Of a stretch of DNA of 64,000 bases, positions 37,736-47,887 are shown piece after piece. Under the pieces are notes generated by a model. It searched no databases and was not told where the DNA came from. It was given only the letters and a program-made list of their open reading frames with translations. Source of the DNA: Hyphomicrobium sp. 99 (GTDB taxonomy: Bacteria > Pseudomonadota > Alphaproteobacteria > Rhizobiales > Hyphomicrobiaceae); NCBI RefSeq assembly GCF_000384335.2, contig NZ_KQ031382.1, forward strand, positions 3,173,545-3,237,544, read 5' to 3'. A program made the translations under genes and the position numbers. How positions within the stretch are numbered: position 1 is the stretch's first letter; each line of letters begins with the position of its first letter.

Positions 37736-38185
37736 CTAGGAGCCTCCCTTCTCTCCATTGAGAACGAACGACAGTTTCTTGAAGCCGCCCTGGTTGATGC
37801 GGCTCATCACCTCCATCACCGTCCCGTAGTTCACGCCCTTGTCGCCACGCACGAAGATTGCCTCGTCGTAACCGTTCCCGGCGATGGCCTTCAGTTTCGT
37901 CGCCAGTTCATCCAACTGAACCTGGGTGTCGCCGATATAAACGTCGCCGTTGGCTTTCACCGTGACCGCCAGCGGGTCCTTCTTCGGAGGCTGGATCTCC
38001 TGCCCCTTCGATTCCGGTAAATTGACGTCGATGCCTGTCTGCAGCAGCGGCGCCGCAACCATGAAGATGATCAAAAGCACGAGCATCACGTCGACCATCG
38101 GCGTGACGTTGATTTCGGCCATCGGCATGTGACGCGCGCGCCGCCGGCGCCCGCCGCCCCCGCCCGCTTTGACGCTCATCCCCAT
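37736..38185 (-). CDS. tolR: Tol-Pal system protein TolR
   Basis: A 149-residue ExbD/TolR family protein. A basic N terminus (GGGRRRRARHMPMAEINVTPMVDVMLVLLIIFMV) leads to a single helix with the proton-carrying Asp in MVDVMLVLL (about residue 32). The periplasmic domain has DVYIGDTQVQLDEL and IFVRGDKGVNYGTVMEVM. With TolQ it forms the proton-driven motor that energises TolA. It starts 4 bp after the tolQ stop, so the pair is translationally linked. Confidence 0.95.
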   Translation of the reverse strand: MGMSVKAGGGGGRRRRARHMPMAEINVTPMVDVMLVLLIIFMVAAPLLQTGIDVNLPESKGQEIQPPKKDPLAVTVKANGDVYIGDTQVQLDELATKLKAIAGNGYDEAIFVRGDKGVNYGTVMEVMSRINQGGFKKLSFVLNGEKGGS

Positions 38186-38189
38186 CGGC

Positions 38190-38906
38190 TTAAGCCCTCA
38201 CGTCGATCTGGCGAGATACGATCGCTGCGAATTCATCGGAAAAAGCATAGAGACGCTGCGATATGGCCGCCGAATCGGCCGAGAACTTATTGTAGAAAAT
38301 AACGGCCGGAATGGCGGCCATGAGGCCGAGCGCCGTCGCGAACAAGGCTTCTGCGATACCAGGTGCAACCACCGCCAGCGATGTGTTCTTCGAAACTGCG
38401 ATGGACTGGAAGCTCGTCATGATGCCCCAGACCGTACCGAAGAGGCCGACGAACGGTGCCGTCGATCCGACGGTCGCGAGAAACAGGAGACGCCGGTCGA
38501 GACGTTCCATCTCGCGGCTGATCGTGACGTCCATCACCTTCTCGACGCGCAGCTGAATGCCGCCAAGCGCGCGGATGTTGCCTTCGACGGAGCGTTTCCA
38601 CTCGCGCATCGCGGCAACGAACAGCGCGGCCATCGTGATCGTTCGCCCGCGCGACAGGTTCGCGTAGAGTTCGTCGAGCGACTGGCCCGACCAGAACAAT
38701 TGCTCGAAGCGGTCGCTCTCGACGCGCGCGCGCCGGAACGCCAGGAGCTTTTCGAAGATGATCGCCCACGACCAGACGGACGCGATGCCAAGCCCCGTCA
38801 TGACGATTTGGACGGTGAGGCTCGCTTGCATAAAGAGTTCGATGAACGAGAAGCCACTCGCTCCGACCGGGGCAACGGCGCTTTGGGCGACATCCGCGGG
38901 ATTCAT
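38190..38906 (-). CDS. tolQ: Tol-Pal system motor protein TolQ
   Basis: A 238-residue inner-membrane MotA/TolQ/ExbB channel subunit with three helices: about 17-40 (FIELFMQASLTVQIVMTGLG), about 135-160 (LLFLATVGSTAPFVGLFGTVWGIM) and about 173-197 (GIAEALFATALGLMAAIPAVIFYN). The motif GLFGTVWGI is diagnostic. The ATG at 38906 has a weak GGTGA upstream; an ATG at 38918 four codons earlier is an alternative. It is the first gene of tolQRAB. Confidence 0.94.
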   Translation of the reverse strand: MNPADVAQSAVAPVGASGFSFIELFMQASLTVQIVMTGLGIASVWSWAIIFEKLLAFRRARVESDRFEQLFWSGQSLDELYANLSRGRTITMAALFVAAMREWKRSVEGNIRALGGIQLRVEKVMDVTISREMERLDRRLLFLATVGSTAPFVGLFGTVWGIMTSFQSIAVSKNTSLAVVAPGIAEALFATALGLMAAIPAVIFYNKFSADSAAISQRLYAFSDEFAAIVSRQIDVRA

Positions 38907-39265
38907 TTCACCATCCATGTCGAAGAATTGAGATACCCGTACGGAACCGCACGGGCCTTGGAATTTCGGCAGCATTGGGACGCGCCCGGCGCGGGCCCGA
39001 TGAAGTTTGCGTATGACGGCGTAATGACGTCCACCCCGGCAGCAAGCGCCATCGCCCACCGCGCTCATTCGCATCGAGAGCTTTTGACGCCCAATATGAC
39101 CAAACGAGGGCTTAGTGTAGCCGATGGCAATGACGCATCATCGTGTTTATCCACGAAAAACGCGGCCATTGATCTCACCATGAGCCATGCAGAGCGCCAC
39201 AACGAATGTCAATTGGCGTCTGGACGCGCTTCTAGGGCACCCGCGAAATCTCAGGCGCACAGATC
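38907..39265. other. Intergenic region between ybgC and tolQ
   Basis: About 360 bp in which I see no gene. In many proteobacteria ybgC and tolQ are adjacent; here the gap probably contains a separate tolQRAB promoter. No strong terminator is visible. Confidence 0.4.
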
Positions 39266-39757
39266 CTAGACGGAAGAATTTTTTGTCGCTTGGGCGTGCG
39301 CCTCGAATGCCTTTCGCACGGTATCGCTCAAACGCAGAGGTTTTCCCGAAATCGACACGAGCACCACGACGACCTCGGCAGAGACGAGAGGCTTGCCGTC
39401 GCGGCTGATCCTCTGATCGAGCGTCACGCTTGCCGCCCCAAGTGCCTTGACGCGCGTTTCGACCTCCAGGAGGTCATCCATGCGCGCCGGACGCGCGAAG
39501 TCGAAGTCCATGCGGCGGACAACGAAGGCGGCCGGCTCGCGGCTGTCCGTTCCGTCGATCATGCGCCGGGCATCGGTGCCGAGAAGCCGAAGAAAATCTG
39601 TGCGGCCACGTTCCGCGAATCGCACGTATGACGCGTGATAGACCACCCCACCCGCGTCGGTGTCCTCGAAATAGACCCGCACTGGAAGGACGTGGCGCTG
39701 CCCCTCGGCATCGTGAACGATGCGTCCGGCAAGGTCTGGCCATGGGTTCGTCGTCAA
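39266..39757 (-). CDS. ybgC: Tol-Pal-associated acyl-CoA thioesterase YbgC
   Basis: A 163-residue hot-dog thioesterase. The 4HBT-type active-site segment is YFEDTDAGGVVYHASYVRFAERGRTD with the catalytic Asp at the first conserved position (about 33-35). E. coli YbgC acts on acyl-CoA/acyl-carrier substrates in phospholipid metabolism and is encoded with tol-pal. The start is a TTG overlapping the phosphoesterase stop by 4 bp (TTGA), giving an N-terminal lead about 20 residues longer than typical; a later start is possible. Confidence 0.88.
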   Translation of the reverse strand: MTTNPWPDLAGRIVHDAEGQRHVLPVRVYFEDTDAGGVVYHASYVRFAERGRTDFLRLLGTDARRMIDGTDSREPAAFVVRRMDFDFARPARMDDLLEVETRVKALGAASVTLDQRISRDGKPLVSAEVVVVLVSISGKPLRLSDTVRKAFEAHAQATKNSSV

Positions 39758-40698
39758 ACTTCGCCCCCCTCGGCGCCGCCGAGTTGGACCGTTACGATCT
39801 CAGGCGGAGAGCCGAAACGGATCGGCAATGATGAGCAACCAAGGCCGCCGGAAACAATCAAATGCCGGCCGCCTTCGACGATGTGTCCATAAGAATATCG
39901 GGAGCCAAATCGCGAGGGCACGACCGGCGCATATCCGAATATGCGAACTTGCCCGCCATGCGTGTGACCGGCGATCGTCAACGAAACCCTGTCCGGAGTA
40001 ACGGGAAAAATATCGGGCTCATGCGCCATCAGAATGACCGGCGCATCGTCCGTTATCAGCCGCAGCGTCCCCGGAAGATCGTCCACGCCGCGATAAGCGA
40101 TTTTTCCGCCGTGCACGAACTCGTCGTATTCATCGTCGAGCGGGTAAAGCGCCCATTGATCGCCAAGACCCGCGAGCCAGAAAGGCTGCCCGTCCTTCTC
40201 GAGGCGCACGGCATTGTTTTCATAAACGGGGATACCGACGGCCTGCAGTGCGAGGCCAGCAGGTGTGGGCCCCGCGCGCCTGTCCTGCACGTCTTGCGAC
40301 TGCCACCAATCATGATTGCCGAGAACCGCATGCACGCCGAGCGGCGCCTTGAGTTTCGCAAGCGCCGTCGCCCAGGCGCCGTTGCTCACCTTCCCAGAAT
40401 ACTTCCCAAGCCTGTGGCCGACGACATAGTCGCCGAGAAGCAGGATCGCGTCGGCGCCAAGGCTGTTTGTCTGTTCGACGATAATTTCGAGCCGCTCGAC
40501 CGACATCCACGGCTCGCAAACATGAAGATCCGCCAGCACGGCGAGCTTCAGTTTCAGACCCGGCGTCCAGTTCGGAGGCGTCAGATTGTATGTGGTGACT
40601 TTTTCGCGGAAGGCTTCGGCGAGCGCGTAACCGCTCAGCGCCGTCGAGCCGACACCGGCAACGCCAGTCAACTTGAGCAGATCGCGACGGCTGATCAA
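39754..40698 (-). CDS. Tat-exported metallophosphoesterase
   Basis: A 314-residue calcineurin-like phosphoesterase. The N terminus MISRRDLLKLTGVAGVGSTALSG is a twin-arginine (SRRDLLK) signal. Metal-site motifs in order: ADLHVCEPWM, LLGDYVVGH, LGNHDWW, MAHEPDIFP and GHTHGGQ. The YaeI-like subgroup hydrolyses UDP-diacylglucosamine in LpxH-like fashion or other phosphodiesters; the periplasmic location argues for an envelope lipid or phosphate substrate. It overlaps ybgC by 4 bp and precedes it in the transcript. Confidence 0.87.
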   Translation of the reverse strand: MISRRDLLKLTGVAGVGSTALSGYALAEAFREKVTTYNLTPPNWTPGLKLKLAVLADLHVCEPWMSVERLEIIVEQTNSLGADAILLLGDYVVGHRLGKYSGKVSNGAWATALAKLKAPLGVHAVLGNHDWWQSQDVQDRRAGPTPAGLALQAVGIPVYENNAVRLEKDGQPFWLAGLGDQWALYPLDDEYDEFVHGGKIAYRGVDDLPGTLRLITDDAPVILMAHEPDIFPVTPDRVSLTIAGHTHGGQVRIFGYAPVVPSRFGSRYSYGHIVEGGRHLIVSGGLGCSSLPIRFGSPPEIVTVQLGGAEGGEV

Positions 40699-40825
40699 AC
40701 CCGTTACCCTCGGTCCCGTTTAATCGGATGGTGCTGTGGAAGGTCGTTAACCCACGTCCGCACTCTGGGCGGAGAATGCTGTCCAAACCGTGAATTTCGC
40801 CACCATAAAAGCGCCTAGAGCGGCG

Positions 40826-41872
40826 TTAAGTCCCGTCCTCGTCGTCTTCGAAGATCGGCAATTCGGGCGATGCCGCGCGCGCGGGGCCGCTGACGCCAAG
40901 ATGGCGATATGCCTTCAGTGTTAACACTCGCCCCCGCGGCGTGCGACCGATGAACCCCTGCTGCAGCAGGAACGGCTCCACGATTTCCTCGAGCGCATCG
41001 CGCGGTTCCGAAAGCGCCGCAGCCAGCGTTTCGATGCCGACCGGGCCGCCTTCATAATTGTGAAGAATGCAGCCGAGATATCTGTGATCGAGCGCGTCGA
41101 GCCCCTCGCCATCGACTTCGAGCATCGTCAGCGCCCGGTCAGCCACTTCGGCGTTGATGACGACGGCGCCTTCGACGCTAGCGAAATCGCGGACGCGGCG
41201 AAGAAGGCGGCCCGCGATCCGCGGCGTTCCCCGCGAGCGTTTGGCGATTTCGCGCGCGCCATCAGGAGACATCTGCGCGCCGAGCACCCGCGCACCGCGG
41301 CCGACGACAAGCTCCAACTCCGGGATCGAATAGAAGTTGAGCCGCACCGGAATGCCGAAGCGATCGCGCAGCGGATTGGTCAAGAGCCCCGCGCGCGTCG
41401 TCGCCCCGACCAGCGTAAATTTTGGCAGATCTATTCTAACCGACCGCGCAGCAGGCCCCTCGCCGATCATCAGATCGAGCTGGAAATCTTCCATCGCTGG
41501 ATAAAGGATTTCTTCGACCGCCGGATTGAGCCGATGAATTTCGTCGATGAAGAGCACATCGCGCTCTTCGAGATTGGTCAAAAGCGCCGCGAGATCACCG
41601 GCTTTCGAGATCACCGGCCCCGACGTCGCACGAAATCCAACGCCCAGTTCCTTCGACAGAATCTGTGCAAGCGTCGTCTTCCCGAGACCCGGAGGCCCCG
41701 CAAAGAGCACATGGTCGAGCGCATCGCCCCGCCCGCGCGCCGCCTTGATGAAAACCCGGAGGTTCGCCCGCGCCTGCTCCTGCCCGACGAATTCGTCGAG
41801 CGATTGCGGACGTATCGTCGCCTCGAAGGCGTCGACGTCTTTTCGCGCGCTGCTGACAAGCCTGTCGGTCAT
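40826..41872 (-). CDS. ruvB: Holliday junction branch migration helicase RuvB
   Basis: A 348-residue AAA+ motor for branch migration of Holliday junctions. Features: [18 protein letters not shown], Walker [13 protein letters not shown] (about 59-70), Walker [13 protein letters not shown], sensor-1 LVGATTRAG, and the C-terminal winged helix with [13 protein letters not shown] and [11 protein letters not shown]. All essential residues are present. In this genome ruvB is separated from ruvA by a small membrane-protein gene. Confidence 0.97.
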   Translation of the reverse strand: MTDRLVSSARKDVDAFEATIRPQSLDEFVGQEQARANLRVFIKAARGRGDALDHVLFAGPPGLGKTTLAQILSKELGVGFRATSGPVISKAGDLAALLTNLEERDVLFIDEIHRLNPAVEEILYPAMEDFQLDLMIGEGPAARSVRIDLPKFTLVGATTRAGLLTNPLRDRFGIPVRLNFYSIPELELVVGRGARVLGAQMSPDGAREIAKRSRGTPRIAGRLLRRVRDFASVEGAVVINAEVADRALTMLEVDGEGLDALDHRYLGCILHNYEGGPVGIETLAAALSEPRDALEEIVEPFLLQQGFIGRTPRGRVLTLKAYRHLGVSGPARAASPELPIFEDDEDGT

Positions 41873-41938
41873 GGTTTGTTCGTGAGGCTATTCGGGAGCG
41901 CCGTCAAGTCGAAGACCTGCTCTCTCCCTTTGCCGCGC

Positions 41939-42358
41939 TCAGGGTTTGAGAATGCCGATGATGATCAGCAACGCCCGCATGCCGATCATGAGAAGTCCCG
42001 CGGCAAACGCGAGAAAAGGCACTGCGCCGGGCGAGTCGAACGGAAATATGACTACCGCCGCCATGAACCCGAGAACACCCGCGACCGCCGCTTCGAGCCA
42101 GCTGTACGTGCCGCGTTGCAGGACGAACGGCGTTAAACCCAGCGCCGCGACCGTTGCCGGAAACGCACTCCAAACGAACGCATCGACCGCGGCTTCCCCG
42201 AGACCCTCTCCTCCGTGCGGCGGCAACACGGGATCGGTCAACGGACTGAGAAACATCAGCCCGAGATCGATAAGACCTGCAAAAAAGGCGACCGCGAGAG
42301 AGGTGATAAGCACCATCCAAATCGCGCGTTGGGCGTTGCTCAAAGTGATCTTTCGCAT
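41939..42358 (-). CDS. Small multi-pass membrane protein between ruvA and ruvB
   Basis: A 139-residue protein with four predicted helices: about 14-38, 58-80, 86-106 and 112-137 (FLAFAAGLLMIGMRALLIIIGIL). No conserved catalytic or binding motif is visible, and I know no named family. It lies 42 bp after ruvA and 66 bp before ruvB on the same strand, so it is probably part of the ruv transcript without an obvious role in recombination. Confidence 0.7.
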   Translation of the reverse strand: MRKITLSNAQRAIWMVLITSLAVAFFAGLIDLGLMFLSPLTDPVLPPHGGEGLGEAAVDAFVWSAFPATVAALGLTPFVLQRGTYSWLEAAVAGVLGFMAAVVIFPFDSPGAVPFLAFAAGLLMIGMRALLIIIGILKP

Positions 42359-42400
42359 GTTGGGCCGACGTTTCCGATCGATTTTGCCGGTATCCGGCCG

Positions 42401-43024
42401 TTAGCGAGCCAGTTCCTTGAGACTACGCTTGATGAGCCCCGCGGTATCCGCCGCTTGGCCTAGTTCCTTTGAAGCGACGGCCACGGCCGCACTGGCCTGC
42501 GCCGGGTTGTAGCCGAGATTGGTCAGCGCCGAGAGAGCTTCCGAGAACGCCATCCCCGCAGGACCGCCATTCGCCGATGGCGTCGGATGACCGGCTGACT
42601 GAATACCGTGACCGGCGATCGATAGCCCCGGCGCCTTGTCCTTCAATTCTGCGACGATGCGTAACGCAAGCTTCTTGCCGACGCCTGGCGCCTCTTCGAC
42701 CGCCGCCCAATTGCCGAGAGCCACCGCTGTCGCGAGATCCTGCGGCGACATGATGCCGAGAACGCTCAACGCGACTTTCGAGCCGACGCCCTGAATGGAC
42801 TGCAAAGTCCGGAACCAGCTCCGCTCGAATTCACTCTGAAATCCGAACAGCCGGATCGCGTCCTCGCGCACGTGCGTGTCGATCGTCAGCGAGACATCAT
42901 CACCCGGCTTCAAATTGCGCAGCGTTCGCGACGAAGCCTGCACCTCGTAGCCGACGCCGTTGACGTCGATGACGAGAAAACTTTCGCCGACGGCGTCGAC
43001 CTTGCCCTTGAGCTTGCCGATCAT
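42401..43024 (-). CDS. ruvA: Holliday junction DNA helicase subunit RuvA
   Basis: A 207-residue junction-binding protein. Domain I is the OB fold ([28 protein letters not shown]); domain II has two helix-hairpin-helix units ([18 protein letters not shown] and [21 protein letters not shown]); a Pro/Gly linker leads to domain III ([20 protein letters not shown]) that contacts RuvB. Its start overlaps the ruvC stop by 4 bp (43021-43024), indicating translational coupling. Confidence 0.97.
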   Translation of the reverse strand: MIGKLKGKVDAVGESFLVIDVNGVGYEVQASSRTLRNLKPGDDVSLTIDTHVREDAIRLFGFQSEFERSWFRTLQSIQGVGSKVALSVLGIMSPQDLATAVALGNWAAVEEAPGVGKKLALRIVAELKDKAPGLSIAGHGIQSAGHPTPSANGGPAGMAFSEALSALTNLGYNPAQASAAVAVASKELGQAADTAGLIKRSLKELAR

Positions 43025-43548
43025 GGCTGCGGAACCTTGGTTGCAATGGCCGCCAATCGCTGCCGGCTGACACGGTGATGTGCATGCGTAATGGCGATCG
43101 CGAGCGCATCGGCTTCATCCGCGCATCCGAACGTCGCCTTCGGCAAAAGGAAACCGATCATCGCCTGGATCTGCTGCTTCTCGGCGTGGCCCGCGCCCGT
43201 CACCGACTTCTTGATCAAATTCGGAGTGTATTCCGCAACCCTGAGGCCGAGCCGAGCGGGGGCGAGCAGAATGGCTCCACGCGCTTGGCCGAGCTTCAAC
43301 GTCGAACGCGGGTTCTCGTTGACGAAGGTTTCTTCCACGGCAGCCTCCGACGGGCTGAAACTTTTGATGACGCCGGTCACGGCATCGAAAAGCGCGGAAA
43401 GCCGATAGGCGAGATCATCGTCCTTCGGTGGCGTGATGACACCCGACGCGACGTAAACGAGCCGAGGACCGTCGCTATCGACGATACCCCACCCCGTGCG
43501 CCGCAAACCGGGGTCGATGCCGATAATGCGAATCGTTCGTCCATTCAT
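43021..43548 (-). CDS. ruvC: Crossover junction endodeoxyribonuclease RuvC
   Basis: A 175-residue Holliday junction resolvase. The catalytic acidic residues are in [15 protein letters not shown] (Asp about 10), [14 protein letters not shown] (Glu about 70) and [16 protein letters not shown] (Asp about 143-146). Length is normal. The ATG overlaps the stop of the membrane hydrolase gene (ATGA, 43545-43548), and its stop overlaps ruvA. Confidence 0.96.
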   Translation of the reverse strand: MNGRTIRIIGIDPGLRRTGWGIVDSDGPRLVYVASGVITPPKDDDLAYRLSALFDAVTGVIKSFSPSEAAVEETFVNENPRSTLKLGQARGAILLAPARLGLRVAEYTPNLIKKSVTGAGHAEKQQIQAMIGFLLPKATFGCADEADALAIAITHAHHRVSRQRLAAIATKVPQP

Positions 43549-45650
43549 GCTCTCCGCATAGCACGAACCGCATAGGGCGCCGAAGGCGTCATAGGCGGCG
43601 GCGGCAATGGCGGCGGCTTCGTCGCGTCAGCAACCTTGCCCGTCAAAATGGCGTCGAGCGCCTCGGCGACGTCGGGCTCGGTCCAATAGCCGGTATGGCC
43701 GCCGATCCCCATCACGTGGTTGTCGATGCGAAGCCCGCGCGGCGGGTTGATGCGGCCGCCGATGTAATCGTCGACGCGATAGAGATTGATCCAGCACTTG
43801 AGCCGCGACGCGATGCCGAGCGCCGCCGGCTTGGACGCTGCATATTCATGGAAGTACTTCTGATAGAGCGTGCCGAGCGGCGAGCCGAACGTCAGCAGCG
43901 CCGGCGACGCATCCCCGAGCCGCGTGTAATTCGGGCCGTTATCGCGCAGGAAATCATAGACGATGATTGACCCCTGACTGTGCGCCAGAAAAATCACGCC
44001 GTCGTAGCTTTGGTTCTGAACGAAGTGTTCCAGAACGAGATTAAGTCGCCCCTGGATGCGCTCGCGTCTCAAACGCCGGAACCGCGAACGAAACACCGAG
44101 GGAATGAAATAGGCGGCCGTCTCCTGCCGCGGCTGATAATGATGATCGATCAAATCACGCGCGACGTTCACGACGTTGGCGATGCGCCGCCCGAAGAAGA
44201 ACGGCAGCGCCACCGCCACGACCGCCGCGACGGGGAGAATGTAGCTTCTGAGCGTCACGAAGACTTCGTTGCTGTCGAGATAGGGCTGCACGAAGACGAG
44301 CGCGAAGACGACCATGAAAGCGACGATCAGCAGCGCGACCAGAAAGGGATTAAAGAGCAGCCTCGGCATATTCCGCGCCGTCTGCTCGAGATCGGAAAGC
44401 CCTCGCCGCGCCCGCAAATGCCTCAGTTCGATCAGCACGCCGCCGCCGATGATGAAGAGCATCACCGTCAGCGCCGCCGCCGCAAAGATGAACTTGAACC
44501 GCCCGATCCAATCGAGCTCGATGTTGGGAACCTGCACGAGCTTCGCGACCGGACTATCCCAAGCGAGCTGATGCGCCTCGATCGCCTGCTTGATGAACGG
44601 TTGCGCTTCTCTGAGCGTCGTTATCGTCTCGGCGCGATTGAGCATCGGATAAATCGCGCTGACGACAACCGTCGTCCAAAGCAGAAATTGCATGATCAAA
44701 ATGGCGATGCTCGTCGAGACCGTAGCAAGGCGCGAGCGATCTCCCGTCTTCAAGGCGCGCAGATAAGCGATGCCGAGCAACGCCGTGGCGAAGAGCATCA
44801 CGCCGCCCCAGAAGCGCCAGCCCCAGATGATGACTTTGTAAAGCCCGTTGATATAGCACGCCGCCGCCGAAGAGGCGGCCATCGCACAGTCGATCGGCGC
44901 TGGCCCAGTGAGCCGCTCAGGCCCGATCTCGAGATCTGGAACCTTCTTCAAGAGCGGCAACAGCAGATCGTAATATGTCAGCCCGAAAACCGAGAGCGCC
45001 GCGATCGCCAGCCAGAAGACGGTGTCATACCACGAGTAATCCTGCTGTCGCGTGATCCGATAAAACACGTATAGCGACGCCAGAAAAATCGTCGCCGTCA
45101 CCATCAGCACTTGCGATCTGACGTCGACGATGTCGGTTGTCAGCGTTGCAGGCTCGAAAAGAAAAAGCCCGCAGATCACAGACGTCACGATCGTCAGCGC
45201 GGCGCTCGGGCCCCGAATGAGCCAGCCCGCAACCCATAGAATTTTCCTGAGAAGCCACGAGATCGCATCTCGCGACCGGTCGAGCATCGCGTCCACGAGA
45301 TGATGAGACTCGAAGATGACCCGGAAGAGTTGCAGCAACGTGTTGACGCGGCCTTCTTGAACCGTCGTCAGATCGGCCCAGTGCAGTTCGACGGCTTCGA
45401 TCTCAATGCCGGAAGTGTGTGCGGCGCCACGGCGGATGACGGGAAAAACGGGCGGCGGTGATCCGACCTCAGGCTCAGCCATCCGGTTGTATTCGTTGGC
45501 GGGCGAAACGCTGTAACCCGGCCGGGTCGCAGCAAGCGTATCGAGAACGGCGTTAACGCAATAGCCGGGTTCGGTTTCGCCAACGCCATGGACGACGACC
45601 AATCCGACGCGAACGCGGCCCCTTCCACCCGATGGTCCGTCCGCCGCCAT
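43545..45650 (-). CDS. Large membrane protein with alpha/beta-hydrolase halves
   Basis: A 701-residue protein. The N terminus [15 protein letters not shown] (about 15-29) resembles the first strand and HG oxyanion region of alpha/beta hydrolases; about 560-580 contains [17 protein letters not shown], a nucleophile elbow AHSQG where the first Gly of GXSXG is Ala; a late His is in [14 protein letters not shown] (about 655-668). Between these lie roughly seven predicted helices (about 130-500). Thus a hydrolase-like fold appears split by a membrane domain. Substrate unknown. It overlaps ruvC by 4 bp, making it the first visible gene of the ruv transcript. Confidence 0.7.
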   Translation of the reverse strand: MAADGPSGGRGRVRVGLVVVHGVGETEPGYCVNAVLDTLAATRPGYSVSPANEYNRMAEPEVGSPPPVFPVIRRGAAHTSGIEIEAVELHWADLTTVQEGRVNTLLQLFRVIFESHHLVDAMLDRSRDAISWLLRKILWVAGWLIRGPSAALTIVTSVICGLFLFEPATLTTDIVDVRSQVLMVTATIFLASLYVFYRITRQQDYSWYDTVFWLAIAALSVFGLTYYDLLLPLLKKVPDLEIGPERLTGPAPIDCAMAASSAAACYINGLYKVIIWGWRFWGGVMLFATALLGIAYLRALKTGDRSRLATVSTSIAILIMQFLLWTTVVVSAIYPMLNRAETITTLREAQPFIKQAIEAHQLAWDSPVAKLVQVPNIELDWIGRFKFIFAAAALTVMLFIIGGGVLIELRHLRARRGLSDLEQTARNMPRLLFNPFLVALLIVAFMVVFALVFVQPYLDSNEVFVTLRSYILPVAAVVAVALPFFFGRRIANVVNVARDLIDHHYQPRQETAAYFIPSVFRSRFRRLRRERIQGRLNLVLEHFVQNQSYDGVIFLAHSQGSIIVYDFLRDNGPNYTRLGDASPALLTFGSPLGTLYQKYFHEYAASKPAALGIASRLKCWINLYRVDDYIGGRINPPRGLRIDNHVMGIGGHTGYWTEPDVAEALDAILTGKVADATKPPPLPPPPMTPSAPYAVRAMRRA

Positions 45651-45812
45651 TCACTACCCCCGTACGCAGTATGCGAACCAATGATAACTTTTTTGGCGAG
45701 AAGGGCGATACCCCCTCCCGCCATCGCCAGCCCTCGTAAGAACCCACGATTTGGGCTTTAGTGTTGCCGATTGACCAGCATCTTCGCAACCAATCAAACC
45801 GATGAGGACGTC

Positions 45813-46130
45813 ATGGACCCGGCATTTACTCATCCGCTTTGGATTGTGGCGGGCGTATTACTGATCTTTGCTGGTTTGTGGTTATTTCGATGGTCTAGGC
45901 GCAATAGCGCATCCAGCGAGATTGCTGCCGCAACGACCGAAGCTGCCGTTAACAAACTTTTGAAAAATCCGGCGGCCAAAGCCCCGGCCGGTTCTGCAAA
46001 CCCGGTGAAGAAGCGCGCAGCCGCAAACTTCCGCAACGCGATGGCTCAGCTCGCAGGCATCGTCGGCCTGCTGATGATCATCGCCGGACTTGTCTACGCC
46101 GTGTTCGGGATATTCTATTCTGGAGACTAG
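45813..46130 (+). CDS. Small two-helix membrane protein
   Basis: A 105-residue protein with helices at about residues 9-27 (LWIVAGVLLIFAGLWLF) and 80-101 (LAGIVGLLMIIAGLVYAVFGIF) joined by an Ala/Lys-rich soluble segment. The ATG at 45813 has GAGGA six bases upstream and is preferred over an in-frame ATG at 45771. No known function. It is a single plus-strand gene, divergent from the membrane hydrolase and convergent with yebC. Confidence 0.6.
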   Translation: MDPAFTHPLWIVAGVLLIFAGLWLFRWSRRNSASSEIAAATTEAAVNKLLKNPAAKAPAGSANPVKKRAAANFRNAMAQLAGIVGLLMIIAGLVYAVFGIFYSGD

Positions 46131-46146
46131 CTGCCGCGATCGGCAG
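46131..46146. other. Short hairpin between convergent genes
   Basis: CTGCCG-CGAT-CGGCAG directly follows the stop of the small membrane protein gene and lies just before the yebC stop. It may end both convergent transcripts, but no T tract is present. Confidence 0.4.
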
Positions 46147-46154
46147 CATAGCCA

Positions 46155-46904
46155 TCAAGCAGCCGTCAGCTTCTTCATGACTTCATCTGAGATCTCGAAG
46201 TTGGCGTAAACGTTCTGCACGTCATCATCATCTTCGAGCGCCGCCAGCATTTTCATGATCGTCTGCGCATTGTCCTCATCGACCGAAGTCGTGAGGTTCG
46301 GCTTCCAGATCGCTTTGACGCTTTCGGGCTCGCCAAGCTTCTTTTCGAGTTCCGCGGCGACCGTTCCCAATGACTCGAACGCACAAGAAATGACGTGTGC
46401 GTTGGCGTCCGACTGCACGTCGTCAGCTCCGGCTTCAATCGCAGCTTCCAGAATGGTCTCAGCAGAGCCAGCAGCGGCCTTATAGGTGATCTCGCCGATA
46501 TGATTGAACATATGGCCGACCGCACCGGTCGCGCCGAGGTTTCCGTTGAATTTCGTGAATACGCTTCTGACGACGCCGCCCGTGCGGTTGCGATTATCCG
46601 TCAGAGCTTCGACGATCACTGCGACGCCGCCTGGCGCATAACCCTCGTAGCGGACCTCTTCATAGTTCGCGAGATCGCCGCCCAGCGCCTTCTTGATGGC
46701 GCGCTCGATATTATCCTTCGGCATATTCTCGGCGCGCGCTTCCTGGACCGCAAGGCGCAAACGCGGATTCATATTGGGGTCGGGCGTTCCGGACTTCGCA
46801 GCAACCGTGATCTCGCGGGCAAGCTTCGCGAAGAGCTTCGAACGCATCGCGTCCTGCTTGCCCTTGCGGTGCATGATGTTCTTGAATTGCGAATGGCCGG
46901 CCAT
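46155..46904 (-). CDS. yebC: YebC/TACO1-family protein
   Basis: A 249-residue protein with the family N terminus [31 protein letters not shown] and the motifs [39 protein letters not shown] and [15 protein letters not shown]. Members were named transcriptional regulators; recent work on related proteins points to relief of ribosome stalling at polyproline and similar sequences. In many bacteria yebC is beside ruvCAB, and here it lies one locus upstream of ruvC. Confidence 0.94.
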   Translation of the reverse strand: MAGHSQFKNIMHRKGKQDAMRSKLFAKLAREITVAAKSGTPDPNMNPRLRLAVQEARAENMPKDNIERAIKKALGGDLANYEEVRYEGYAPGGVAVIVEALTDNRNRTGGVVRSVFTKFNGNLGATGAVGHMFNHIGEITYKAAAGSAETILEAAIEAGADDVQSDANAHVISCAFESLGTVAAELEKKLGEPESVKAIWKPNLTTSVDEDNAQTIMKMLAALEDDDDVQNVYANFEISDEVMKKLTAA

Positions 46905-47046
46905 GCTCGTGCTCGCTCGACTTGGAATTGCGCTGAACTGAAGTCCGTCTTTTGCGCAACGGCTGCGCGCCGGTCAAGAGAGCGAACGCAAACCCTTCAT
47001 CGCGCCACCGATGAGGGCGGCTTTTGCCGAAATTCTGTGTGAGGCT

Positions 47047-47877
47047 TCAGCCGGTTGACCAAAATGCCGGAACCGCGGGCTCCAGATGCGGCCCGAGCCG
47101 CAACGGCCCCGCATTCACCGCCAAACCAGTCGCATCGTCGATATCGACTGCAAATCCGGAAATCGTGCCCGGTCCGGTGGCCGGCTCGTACCGGCCGCGC
47201 GGAATTCGCGTAAGGAACCGGTTGATCGGCTCCTCCGGATCCATGCCGAGGACCGAGTTGTAATCACCGCACATACCCGCATCTGACATGTAAGCCGTGC
47301 CGCCCGAAAGTATGCGGGCATCCGAGGTCGGCGTGTGCGTATGGGTTCCGACGACGAGACTGACGCGCCCATCGAGGAACATCCCCATCGCCTGCTTCTC
47401 GCTCGTCGCTTCGGCGTGAAAGTCGATCAGGATGGCATCAGCGCCCTGCTTCAATGCACACGCTGAAATCTCCGCATCGACGGCACGGAACGGGCAGTCG
47501 AGCTCGGTCATGAAAACGCGACCCATCGCATTGACGACGAGCACATCCGCCCCGCTCTTCGCCTTGAGCAGAGTAGCGCCTCTTCCCGGCGTTCCCTTCG
47601 GATAATTGAGCGGGCGGATCAGCCGCTCGGTGCGCTCGATGAAAACCAGCGCCTCTTTCTGGTCGAACGAATGATTGCCGAGCGTCACGCAATCGGCGCC
47701 CGCATCGATCAGATCGTTGAGGATCGTCTCGGTAATTCCAAATCCGCCAGCCGAATTCTCGCCGTTGATCACGACGAAATCCAACCCATAGCGTTTGATC
47801 AGCCCCGGCAATGCATCGCAAACTACCGTTCGGCCCGGGCGACCGACGATATCGCCGAGAAACAAGAGGCGCATCAA
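47047..47877 (-). CDS. YmdB-type metallophosphoesterase
   Basis: A 276-residue cytoplasmic phosphoesterase of the TIGR00282/YmdB family. Motifs: LFLGDIVGRPGR, VVINGENSAGGFGIT, TLGNHSFDQKEAL, IDFHAEATSEKQAMG and VVGTHTHTPTSDARIL, with the family-specific TAYMSDAGMCGDYNSVLGM. Bacillus YmdB hydrolyses 2',3'-cyclic nucleotides and affects biofilm development; the role in alphaproteobacteria is not established. It is 10 bp downstream of the 5-FCL gene and probably in one operon with it, 6S RNA and zapA upstream. Confidence 0.9.
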   Translation of the reverse strand: MMRLLFLGDIVGRPGRTVVCDALPGLIKRYGLDFVVINGENSAGGFGITETILNDLIDAGADCVTLGNHSFDQKEALVFIERTERLIRPLNYPKGTPGRGATLLKAKSGADVLVVNAMGRVFMTELDCPFRAVDAEISACALKQGADAILIDFHAEATSEKQAMGMFLDGRVSLVVGTHTHTPTSDARILSGGTAYMSDAGMCGDYNSVLGMDPEEPINRFLTRIPRGRYEPATGPGTISGFAVDIDDATGLAVNAGPLRLGPHLEPAVPAFWSTG

Positions 47878-47887
47878 GAATTCCGGA

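Noticed and set aside
38169..39269. Plus-strand open frame (366 codons) over tolQ and the gap beside ybgC
   Set aside because: It covers intact tolQ in antisense; composition is shadow-like.
43980..45074. Long plus-strand open frame (364 codons) antisense to the membrane hydrolase gene
   Set aside because: Highly charged translation, no domains, and the opposite strand has membrane helices and an operon overlap with ruvC.
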